From: Aphis gossypii
Taxonomy: Eukaryota; Arthropoda; Insecta; Hemiptera; Aphididae
Length of the DNA: 64,000 bases
Reading direction: 5' to 3'
Assembly (NCBI RefSeq): GCF_020184175.1
Contig: NW_026083154.1
Coordinates: 1-64,000, forward strand
Each line of letters starts with the position of its first letter. Position 1 is the first letter of the stretch. This document shows positions 54,698 through 64,000 of this stretch, in pieces. Below the pieces are notes generated by a model that had not been told where the DNA came from, searched no databases, and saw only the letters and a program-made list of their open reading frames with translations. The position numbers were made by a program, and so were the translations under genes.

Positions 54698-56190
54698 TAT
54701 ATATTTACATAGATTTTAAATAATATATATATATATAATACAACATCAAGTTATAATTATATGAGTAAGGACATTTTAAAAGGTAAATAGATTTTTAGTT
54801 ACCTTTATAGTATTCGTTGATGACTCATTTAAAAGAGATTTATTCTCCAATTGACCAATAACATCATTAAGAGATTCAACTTTTTTTAATAAACGTTTAT
54901 TTTTTTGATTTAATAATTTATTTGAATAACTCAATCTTTTGACCGTGTTTTTAACTACAGCAAAATTGCGTTTAGCTTTTCATGGTGTAGAAAAATGATC
55001 GTGAGTTATATCACCGATTCTCGAAGAAGACCAAAATTTTCTTATTTTTGAGTAGCCATTTCATCTTCTGAGATTGGATCACTAAAATATTAAGCAAATA
55101 AGTCAATAATTCAATTCAAATAATATATTTACTATACATACCGTTTGTGCTTATCAAAATCTGCTACATCAGGAGATAATTCATTTTGTAGAGAAGTTGT
55201 ACAAACGATGGAATTGTCAATATTATCATTATCAGTTTGACTACTAAAATATTAAACGTTTAAGATAGTACAATATTTAAAATAATAAGTTAATTGAAAA
55301 TACACACCAATCAAGTACGTCAACACCCAAATCTGTAATAGTCACCGTTTCAACAGACGAAGATGTACAAGGATAGCTATTAGGTGATGCAGACTGTGTA
55401 TTCAACTACAATATTCACTGAAATTATTGATAAGTATATTATCAAGTCTTAATACAAACAATCAAACCCAAAAAAAATCATTACATTTCAACACATCATT
55501 TGTAGTTGACGCAGCTAATGTTGGTAGAGCATTTGACATTAAAACTTTACGACTAGTACTCATAAGATAGTCAGAGGTTTTAAAATGCATGAACATATTA
55601 TTTTACTATTGTTTTTCAATAGTTGACCTACAGTCCAAGAGAATTTGACCATAAAAATCTCTTTTCTTCAGTTTTTCGGAAAACTGTGAAAAACAAATTG
55701 GAATAGTATGAGCAACAAATAAAAAGCAATAAATAAACGAGAATATCATATAAATACAGCTAAAATAGTTTAAATACTTACAAATGAAATGAAATGCTTG
55801 GAGCATCCACATTTTTAAGTCCACGGACCACACATTTCACTGAGTACACCATTATAATATATTTAGTAGAGCTAAAACACTATTAAATTGATGAACTGGT
55901 TATTAACGAAAGTTAAACTTCAATAATTAATAATTAAAATAACAAAAGCAAACGTATAACAATTAAGACTTAAGTCAACGTTAAACGCACCATTCAAATC
56001 GCAAAATGCAAGTGACATAGAATATCGGTTATCACTTATCAGTGTACTGTGCTATAACACGCATGGCAAAACACACAAACCATGGAAGAAAAGATATTTT
56101 TTTGCTGAGTAGGATAGAAGATACGATTTTTATATTGCTGTCTCTCTTCTTTATTCGGGACGCTGCCCGCTATGTAACTAGTATACACAG

Positions 56191-56406
56191 GGCCTATCCA
56201 TTATGTATTATCTATGGTTGTAACTGATATAGTGATATGCAAGTACTCGGCCATTGATTGTTTTTAAGAAATCTAATTCTCAAGTCATAAACTAGTCATT
56301 GGATAAGGTTTTCTCCATAACCCATATAATATTTAAAGGATTCTTTATACTTATATCACTACCTATGACACTATGTTAGACATAGATAATAAAGAATGGA
56401 TAGGCC
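56191..56406. repeat. Foldback MITE, family F, copy 1
   Basis: The left arm GGCCTATCCATTATGTATTA..TCTATG pairs with the right arm CATAGATAATAAAGAATGGA..TAGGCC (23 of 26). About 216 bp with a non-repeat middle. Same arm words as 59852-60050. Lies just upstream of the THAP start of P-element relic 3. Confidence 0.7.
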
Positions 56407-56789
56407 ATGTTCCCTAATCACACGTTCCCGAACACATTAAGCAAAAGTGTCTTTTTTTTTTATTCCATCAATACATTTTTACTCCCAGCTTTATTCTAAT
56501 ATTCCACTCATTTTTAAAAATGGGAATTATCTAAACTACAATAAATATAAAATGGGTAGATAATAATATGATGTATAATTATTATAAATAGTCAAAATTA
56601 AATAATAAATAAACAATGTTTCTATGCAATAGTTGTGCATACGTACAATAATATATAATATACATGTATTAATATTTAATAAAATCATAATAAAAAAAAA
56701 ATTATACAATATAATAAAATAATAATAGTAAAAAGTTATAATAACGACATAGGTACCTAATAAGTAATATTAAGCAGTACCAACAAATT

Positions 56790-59770
56790 AATTATTTTGT
56801 CGTTATTCATGATTGAAAAGTACCATTTTAGTAAATTTAGCTCTTGAACGGCCTGATTTTATATGTGTATTATTCACTTTTCGAACTTCATGAAATACAC
56901 GAATGTCTACATATTTAAAAACAATTAACTTTATAATTTGATTCTTGTGTGTATCTAAAAATGATTCCTGATCAGGGCAGTTTGAAAAAAGTTCTCTGTT
57001 ATACTTGTACAAAGTTTGTTTAATTTTAACCAACAAATATAATTTGTTTTTAATACTGTTGAAATAAGTTGGTGGATAGCTAGATTAATCTTTCTGTTTC
57101 TTGACAAACTAGTACTACACTTTTACTGGGGAAGATTAAACCACCCCGATTTTTTAAATTTTTATAGTAAGTAAAGTATTTCTATTATCATCTAAATTAT
57201 TGGTAACTAGTGAAGCTTGACAAGTAGGACAAGTGATAGATATTAATATTTTTTTTATTACAAATCCAGCAATATACTGTGATGTATCTTCAACAAATTT
57301 TGAAATATTCATATAAGATTCAAAATAATCATGATCCAAAAGATGAACCTCTGGTTTCCAAGTATCATCAATTTGTTTCTCCTCTACATATGAATTAATT
57401 GTTAACATTTTAGTGTTCTCCAATATAGAACAGTTGCCAAATTCAGACCCAACTATTATGTACTAATATGCGTTTGTATGCTGCTTGAAATTGTTTGCAT
57501 GTTGGGTTGTTGTTGTAGCCTAGTCTACTTCTGATAGCACTGAATGTAGTTTCTATATGATCTTGACTAATTTTGTAGGTAAGTAAATAATTTAGTTTTT
57601 CCTTTGATCGTAAATCATTAAACATTTCTACTGCAATTTTAAGTGACATTATCATACCTACAAAACCAGTGTTTTTATTAGAATTGATAATTTTTTTTCC
57701 ATCAGAAAATTATAATCCCTTTATGTATGTTATAAATTTTTCAATAAAATCTGTATAAAATAGTATTGTGTTATCTGATATTGATTTGCCATAAGGTTTA
57801 GTAGAAAATTTGTTCATAGGCATTATTAATATATTTTATAAATTCTGATGTCGGTCCTGCCTTAATAAATTCATCATTATTTTGCGATAGGTAGGTCAAT
57901 GCATCTGCTACACTACTACTAAGGGTTTGTGCAGCTAATCTAACATTCATAATTACATTATGAAAATTAATATGTCTTTTTGTAAGTTTAGTTCCTAGAC
58001 GTAACCCTTCTTTTTGCTCGAGTTCATAAAGTTTCTTAATGTATTCCCAATTTATTTCTTCTCCCTTAAAATTCTTAATAATAACTCTATTATTCCAAGC
58101 ATTTCATATTAATTTTAACATATGCGCAGGATCATAAAAACAAAACAATTTATCTTGTTCACCATTAAGTATAAATGGTTTTGGATTATCTACATTAAAA
58201 CTTGCTCCTAATTCTGTACACATTCTTAAATTAACTTTTGCACCATCAAAAGTAACTGAGGACAATGTCACACCAGTTTCACGTAAGAGTTCAATAGCCT
58301 TAATTTAAACCATTAATCAAGAAAAAAGCAATGTGCATTTTCCAGTATCCGTTGATACCAACTACAAGGAATACCAAAGCATTTTTAGCTTCAGGCATAT
58401 TGTCATTATCGTATGAATATTCAGCTCCCATATTAATATAACCATGTATTTTACGTTGGCTATCCATTTCTACATGTCGACGTATACACATCTTATCAAT
58501 TACAAGATTACAACAAATAGAACGGTCTTTAAACATCTTAGAAGTTGATTCAAAAAATTCCATTGTAAACCCTGGACTTCTATTCACTACCATGTACCAT
58601 CTACGCAAAGTCCGAGGATTAGGAAGTAAATTATTAAAAGTTTTTCTAACATATAAATAAGCCTTAGGTGAGTAGTATTGTAATGTAACTGAGAACTGCT
58701 TTAGTTCTTTTGAATAACATTGTTTAGTCCCAGATAATCCATTTTTAACTAACTTTTCTAAAACATCAGAACCTAATGCCTATAATAAATAAAACAAATT
58801 ATGGTTTGATTGTAATAACTATTATTTATTTATTTATATGGTAATTACACGGTAATAACTATTAAATAACAATTTTAATAATATATAATATAATAGTAAC
58901 AATTAATTTAATTAGTTAGAATCAATAAATATAATTTTAAGGTCAATTTAATATTGCAAACATAAAATTTGGTTCAGGATTTTTTTTTTTTTTTTTTAAT
59001 CCAATCAACTGTTAATTATATTATTCAATTAACAAACGACAGAGCTGGGCAATAATTAGTTAGGAACTTAAGTAGTTATATTCATCTTAATTAGTTGCAA
59101 TGTTAAAAAAAAACTGAACTTGAACTAAAAAAAATTACTAACTTGCTCAGCTTTGATGAATGATGACATTAGGATGCCCAGTGAAATTTTGAAAATTGTC
59201 ACTGGACCTCTTAAGTGAAATTCACTGAATTTAGGGTACCTTTAAATAATCAGCAGCAATTTCGGAAAGAAGACTTTTTTTTTAACACGTTAAGTAATCC
59301 GTTAAATGAATTAACTTTTTGATGGAGCCTTCTGTTTTTCTGATTTAACAATTTATTTTTGCGACGTAAACATGATATAATACATTTGATAACATTTAAA
59401 TGTTTCTTCGCCCTTTTTGGAAGTTGAAAAATTCTCAATAGACAGGTCACCAATTCGTGTATTATTCAAAATTGTTCTTTTTTTGGTTGGTGTTGCAGTC
59501 ATAGAGCAATCAGAAAAACTAGAAAAATAAAAAAATAACATACTCGTAACAAGAATACAAACTTAAAAAAACATAAATTATAAAGTTGGAGGTCTTTTGG
59601 AAACCTATAGTAATATAAATTATCTTAAATAAATAATAGATAATAATATTAAAGCTCATGAATGATATTATGATACTTACATATGGAATGACAGAGTCAT
59701 GTCGCCCGTTTTTGGATTTTCATGTGCTTTACATATAACAAAAAAATAAAATCTTACAGATATTTGAATT
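56790..59770 (-). pseudogene. THAP/P-element-type transposase relic 4
   Basis: Around 59760-59690 a THAP start is visible (VICKAHENPKTGDMTLSFH). Then come a Thr/Lys-rich segment and coiled coil (59541-59250). The core is at 58690-58300 with YSPKAY.., RRWYMVVNRSPGFTMEFFES, CCNLVIDKMCIRRHVEMD (VIDKM where relic 3 has VDEM: one acid is Lys), and AKNALVFLVVGINGYWKMHI. A CFYDPAHMLKLI block lies near 58130. The C-terminal domain (57655-57443) has YKISQDHIETTFSAIRSRLG, and 57423-57154 carries a CPTCQASLV zinc-type pair. 57036-56803 is a Lys-rich tail. Frames change between blocks. It resembles relic 3 clearly but is diverged, so they are different families rather than a recent duplication. Confidence 0.72.
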
Positions 59771-59851
59771 TGAATTTAAAATTTTTCCTTTTAAATTTAG
59801 TTTTGTAAATAACGTTTAACTAAAATGACAATCATTTTTATCATTCATAAT

Positions 59852-60050
59852 CATAGATAATAAAGATATTATCAATGTAAATATAATATTATCACATTGA
59901 TTATAAAAATGATTATTAACCACACAGCTGACCACAGTAACCATTATGGTATAAAGCACTTTTATGAGACAGAGATATATCTGCTCTCTAGGATCGCGGC
60001 ACTTTACGTTAAAAGTATAGGAATGGCCTATCCATCCTTTATTATCTAAT
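59852..60050. repeat. Foldback MITE, family F, copy 2
   Basis: The left arm CATAGATAATAAAGATATTA pairs with the right arm GGCCTATCCATCCTTTATTA..TCTAAT. About 200 bp. The middle contains TATATCTGCTCTCTAGGATC and GCGGCACTTTACG, which align loosely with 56120-56180 beside copy 1. Chance ORFs in this element are not genes. Confidence 0.65.
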
Positions 60051-60384
60051 CTGGACCCGGGGTCCAACCCCCTGGGTTCACCAATGAATTAAATACACAC
60101 TGTCATTATTCTACACCGATATTTGGTAATTTAGTAATTACTACATAAGAAATATAAAAAACTTACCTTTTGGAATTCCATTTCAATGTTTAAAAATTGT
60201 TCTTCTTAATAAGCAGATTAAGTACTATCGTGTTTGATAGTAGTAACAAAAATGAAATTAATATACACTAGTACATCGCAAAAAAAAAAAAGTAGGTCTA
60301 TTTTTAGTATGAATAATAATACAATATTATTGAACTAAATATTTACTGATAACGTACAAAATTATATTAATGTCTTGTCTATTG
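60051..60384. other. Spacer before the Gypsy element
   Basis: GC-richer at 60050-60090, then AT-rich. A minus-strand MEFQK followed by a GT donor near 60165 may be a stray 5' exon. No LTR or gag sequence can be recognised, so the Gypsy element that follows has lost its 5' part or lies out of order. Confidence 0.35.
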
Positions 60385-62455
60385 TTACAGCAGTTACATC
60401 TATTAAAGGAATACATGCAAGCCCAGTAGGAACAATAGGATCAGTCGTTATTCCAATTTATATTAACAAAAAATCTTTTGTGGTTAAATTCGATATTGTG
60501 CAAGACGATTAGCAGGTATATTAAGCATAACGTTTCTAAAATTAAATAAAGTTGTATTAGATTGGGATAAAGAAGTGGTAATAATACCAGAAAAAATAAA
60601 TAATAATGCGATAATTATTTCGCCGAGAAGTAATTGTGTATTACAGATTAAAGCCGATGAAAAAATCAAACATAAATTAATAACGGTAAAAAACACGAAA
60701 TTAATGAAAACGTAATAATAGCTAATAGTATCAGCCCAGTCAGAGGTGATAAAATAATTAGTAATATCATAAACATATCCGAGCAACCGTTTATAATTGA
60801 CCAATTAACCACGAGTAATCTAAAATGGGAACCTTACAACGAAACGTTTTTATCGCGAACGAAGAGAATCAATCGGTTAATAAAATTAAAAAAATAAAAT
60901 AAACTATTAATACGGATCATCTTAATGAGGAAGAACGTAATAATATAATAGATTTTTGCTGTCAATTTTCCGATTTGTTTTTTTTTTTTTGAAGGTGACC
61001 GATTAAGTAGTACTGATATAGTTACACACAAAATTAATACACCGCGTTGCGTTAAACCGATTAACATACGTCCATATAGGTTACCACATGCGTACCAGGA
61101 CAAAATTGAAAGACAAGTGAAGGAGATAAAAGAAGCGAACATAATACGTGATTCCTTATCACCATTTAATTTTCCGCTGGTAGTAGTAAAAAAGAAAAAG
61201 GATGCGGAAGGAAAACAAAAATTGCGAGTGTGCGTAGATTTTCGTAAACTAAATGAGATTACTGAGAATGAAGCTTATGGTCTAATGAATATTCTAGAAA
61301 TATTAGAATCCTTGGGCTCATCGAAGTACTTTTCCACACTTGAACTTGCGAGCGGGTACCACCAGATCATGATAGATGAGGGGGATACACACAAAACCGC
61401 CTTTTCCACAAAGTCAGGTCATTACGAATTTTTACGTTTACCATTCGGACTTAGTTCAGCGCCAGCAACATTTACGCGAGCCATGAAATCAATTTTAATG
61501 GGTTTAGAGGAATTATGCTCAGCATATTTAGATGGCATTGTTGTTCATGGGTCAAGTTTAAAAGACCATCAAAATAAGTTAGAGCAGGTTTTTACACGAT
61601 TGCGATTACACAAACTGATATTACAACCTAATAAATGCGCGTTTCTACGTAAAGAAGTTTTATATTTGGGTCACGTGATCAGCGAAAACGGCGTAATCCC
61701 TGATCCGAACAAATTATCGTGTATAAAAGAATATCCGAGACCGTTAAACGAGAAAGATGTTAAATCATTCTTAGGTTTATTAAATTATTACCGTCGTTTC
61801 GCTGATAACTTTGCCAAAATAGCTAAACCCTTAACGAACTTATTAAAAAATAACACACCGTTCGTGTGGACGGACATGTGTGAAGACACATTTCAAGAAT
61901 TGAAATATCGTATAAGAAATGAACCCACCTCTGCTTATTTACCCTAATTGGGAATACGGAAATTTTAATCTTATAACAGACGCTAGCCAATATGCGATCG
62001 GAGCTGTCCTATCGCAAGGCGAAGTGCCTAAAGATCAGCCCGTAGCTTATGCAAGTAGGGCGCTTAACAAAGCTGAAACAAATTATAGCGTAATACAAAA
62101 AGAGTTATAAGCCATAGTTTGGGCCGTAAAACACTTAAGACCTTATTTAAACGGTTAAAAGTTTAAAATAATTACCGATCACCGTCCATTAATATACTTA
62201 TATAATATAAAAGACGTTTCGTCTCAGTTAATGCGATGGAGATTACAACTCGAAGAGTACGATAACGAAATACTCTATAGAGCCGGTCCACAACATTAGA
62301 ACGCAGATTGTTTATCTCGTATACATCTTGTTACGAACGATGAGCCAACTAGAGATTTTGAAATATATAAACAGGCCGAGAATAGGCCAATCTTTAATTC
62401 CAAAATAAAAGAAATAGAAGGAAGTATAAAAAATGTTAAAAAAGAAAAAACATAA
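60385..62455 (+). pseudogene. Gypsy pol: protease remnant, reverse transcriptase, RNase H
   Basis: The protease remnant near 60390-60530 ends in an ILGITFL-like segment in shifted frame. The RT core is open at 61117-61947: VVVKKKKDAEGKQKLRVCVD, YFSTLELASGYHQI (motif A), LPFGLSSAPATF, then CSAYLDGIVVHGSSL. The last is the YxDD box with the second Asp replaced by Gly. Thumb and connection follow (LGLLNYYRRFADNFAKI). RNase H has LITDASQYAIGAVLSQGEV and, after stops at about 62108 and 62156, ITDHRPLIYLY and a NADCLSRI end with a stop in it. A short T-run near 60975-60990 also breaks the frame. Dead by several lesions. Confidence 0.85.
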
Positions 62456-63425
62456 TTTTACCAATATCAAACAAAAATATCATTGGAGAAATATAAAACA
62501 GGACGTAGCCAACTGTATTAAAACGTGTAATATTTGTCAGAAAAATAAATCTGGTTAAACAATTAAACAACCTATGCTTATCACGACCACCGTGTCCACA
62601 ACCTTTCACAAAATCTGTTTGGACATCGTAGGACCACTTCCGATAACAACAGCAGGCAACTTATATATTTTAACCATACAGGACGAATTATCGCGATATG
62701 GGGTTGCGTAGCCTTAGAATCGACGGACGCGAAAACGGTAGCACAAGCTTTTGTAGAATGTTTCGTATGTATTTATGTATGTACGGAATTCCAACAACAA
62801 TCTTAACAGATTGTGGCACAAACTTTTTACCTAATCTTTTTAAAAATGTATGTAAATTGCTTAAAATCAAAAAAACAAAAACAACACCGTGGCATCCGCA
62901 ATCGAATGGTTATTTAGAAAGGTCGCATAACACATAAAACCTTCGTAGATAAAGACAACAATTGGGACGCATTATTAAATTACGCAATATTCTGTTATAA
63001 CACTACGGTCCACACATCTACAAAGTATACACCTTATAAATTGGTGTTTGGGAAAAAACCAATTATACCATCTGTTTTCTTGCAATCGCCCGAACCACAA
63101 TTTAATTATGACGACTACTCGGACTACTCGTTAGATTTTTAAAAAAATATGCAGGAAACGCATAAAACATCTAGGGAAAATTTAATTGAGAAAAAGAATC
63201 AAAATAAAATAAATTACGATCGTACCGCGAATCCACTTGAATTACATGTGGGAGATAAAGTTCTCATAAAAGAACAAAATAAAAAAAATTCCTTAGGTTT
63301 AAATTGGACGGGACCTTTTGAAATAATAATAATTCATGAAAACGAAAACATAACAATTAAAAAATAAAGGAAGGACTACAGAACTCATATTAATAACATT
63401 ATGAAAATTTTCGAGACCGATTTAT
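62456..63425 (+). pseudogene. Gypsy integrase, broken
   Basis: An HHCC-type remnant (CIKTCNICQKNKSG) lies at about 62512-62550. The core follows with LDIVGPLPIT (first D) near 62620, ILTDCGTNFLPNLFKNVC (second D) and TTPWHPQSNGYLERSHNT (catalytic Glu in YLERSH). The C-terminal part has FCYNTTVHTSTKYTPYKLVF and the GPY-like end VLIKEQNKKNSLGLNWTGPF. Stops at about 62558, 62936 and 63140, with shifts near 62440 and 62700. Confidence 0.8.
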
Positions 63426-63669
63426 GAGCAGTATAATGCTCATAACATTTGTATATACATATATAAAGATATAATATAATATAATATAATTATATGATAT
63501 AATATCTGTAGTGCTTTACAATGTTTAATATAATAAATCAAAAAAAAAAAAAAAAAAAAACATAATAATAATATATATTTAAAAAAAAAATGTAATACAA
63601 TATATATATTAAGCCATTAAGGGAAATAAATAATTAAATTCTTATTATCATAACCTATAAGCGCAATTT
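63426..63669. other. AT-rich pol-env spacer
   Basis: Contains (TATAA)n near 63475-63500, an A18 run at 63541-63560 and no coding. Probably the region between the integrase end and the env splice acceptor. Confidence 0.4.
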
Positions 63670-63989
63670 TCAGAATAACGATTGTACTATTGGTTGCATG
63701 TTGTTCCGTTTACGGCGTTGAAAGATATGCAGACGAAAAATTAAATACGAAAGCAGGGCTGTACTACGAGAACCAAGGTCCTTTAAAAGTAATGACAACG
63801 CAGTGGACTCTAATAGCATATTATAATATGTCAAGTTATAAGAATAGGGTCGAAATGATAAAAGAATGTGTAAAAATTACGCATCAACTATGCGCGTACA
63901 TTAGGGAACAAAATATCACGTATAATTATGACACTATATACAGTCTGATTGAAATATTAGAGTTTGAGGCAGAAAAGAAAAAAATATAG
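63670..63989 (+). pseudogene. Envelope gene start of the errantivirus-like element
   Basis: A splice-acceptor-like TTTTCAG at about 63668-63674 is followed by an open frame with a hydrophobic, signal-like start (TIVLLVACCSVYGV). Then come a GLYYENQGP motif and a W-x-L-x-x-Y-Y pattern, which resemble the F-like envelope proteins of insect errantiviruses. A stop at 63987-63989 ends it after about 105 codons, far short of the family. The remainder is outside or lost. Subgenomic splicing to an acceptor before env is the normal mode in this group. Confidence 0.6.
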
Positions 63990-64000
63990 TATTAGAATCG

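Larger units (their letters stand above)
51815..55852 (-). pseudogene. THAP/P-element-type transposase relic 3
   Basis: ATG 55852 opens a THAP-like exon (MVYSVKCVVRGLKNVDAPSI, then SFH before the donor at 55781). The next exon gives FFRKTEEKRFLW, the FP...W part of the finger. Small Ser/Thr-rich exons follow at 55562-55100 and a coiled coil at 54960-54800. The core is at 53678-53262: YSPRAYTYVRKTL, LPHPRALRKWYTVV, CNLTVDEMCIKKHIEVD (catalytic acid pair) and ARNALVFLVVGLNDYWKLP. 53217-53011 has FAFYDPAHMIKLIRNTL. 52985-52629 and 52660-52475 hold the C-terminal P-element domain with LSQDHLETFFSALRSRGGYN. 52129-51815 is a Lys-rich tail. A solo LTR and a MITE lie in the intron region between core and coiled coil. 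Multiple shifts; inactive. Confidence 0.75.
60385..64000 (+). mobile_element. Errantivirus-like Ty3/Gypsy element, 5'-truncated, runs off the window
   Basis: Order of parts: protease remnant (60390-60560), reverse transcriptase/RNase H (about 60990-62320), integrase (about 62450-63420), env (63670-63989, cut by the window edge). Order PR-RT-RH-IN followed by env is the Gypsy/errantivirus layout. No gag or 5' LTR is visible to the left. Stops and shifts occur in every part. An endogenous insect retrovirus relic. Confidence 0.85.

Noticed and set aside
55998..56240. 61-codon ORF at 56042-56227
   Set aside because: Overlaps the left arm of a foldback MITE and has no recognisable domain.
60484..61142. 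Hydrophobic minus-strand ORFs that look like membrane proteins
   Set aside because: Antisense to the Gypsy protease/RT region; hydrophobicity comes from A-rich sense codons read in reverse.
1..64000. CRISPR arrays, bacterial operons, rRNA or tRNA genes
   Set aside because: No regularly spaced repeats, no tRNA cloverleaf or rRNA signature noticed; the spliced genes show a eukaryotic genome.

Overview
The window reads as AT-rich insect genomic DNA, most likely from an aphid or close hemipteran (inference). It has GT-AG spliced genes with short AT-rich introns. The gene families (DUF4806, MADF, ZMYM1/DUF4371-type hAT, THAP/P-element, YqaJ nucleases, Polintons, errantivirus-like Gypsy) are ones I associate with aphid genomes. 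Nearly all coding sequence belongs to transposable or virus-like elements. Only the first 1.2 kb (a MADF first exon and a DUF4806 C-terminal region) looks like ordinary host gene material.

Layout. 0-1.2 kb: host-like exons. 1.2-3.0 kb: AT-rich, no gene. 3.0-4.1 kb: P-element transposase relic. 4.3-6.0 kb: relic of a THAP/DDE4 + YqaJ element. 6.0-7.7 kb: first copy of an interspersed repeat (others at 39.0-41.1 and 43.9-44.9 kb). 8.3-9.46 kb: second P-element relic, cut off by a pogo/Tigger element (9461-11650) with 14-bp TIRs and TA target duplication. 11652-36638: a Polinton/Maverick with about 250-bp terminal inverted repeats that start AGTAACTGGG. It carries PolB, integrase, packaging ATPase, PLA2-like protein, protease, minor and major capsid genes and several small spliced genes. 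Three later insertions sit inside it: a hAT (13524-16874), a solo LTR (27159-27511) and an ISL2EU-type element (about 27520-32062). 36.64-38.5 kb: a transposase-like gene truncated at the Polinton end. 41.3 kb: a small two-exon gene. 41.95-42.24 kb: a foldback repeat. 42.7-50.65 kb: a 13-exon gene joining a Mutator-like transposase to a YqaJ nuclease. One of its introns holds a repeat copy and one of its exons holds a nearly pristine hAT (46612-49279, intact 643-aa ORF, 8-bp TSD). 51.8-59.8 kb: two THAP/P-element relics with a solo LTR, a hAT MITE and foldback MITEs. 60.4-64.0 kb: an env-bearing Gypsy (errantivirus-like) element that runs off the right edge.

How the parts work together. The Polinton genes form one virus-like set: protein-primed replication, integration, packaging ATPase, maturation protease, double jelly-roll capsid and penton-like protein. 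Most are broken by frameshifts or stops, so the copy looks dead. Removing the three inserts leaves about 16.7 kb, a usual Polinton size. YqaJ-fold nucleases occur three times, each next to or fused with a cut-and-paste transposase. This pairing of nuclease with transposase is the most interesting biological theme here. The target duplications and the insert boundaries give a readable order of insertion events.
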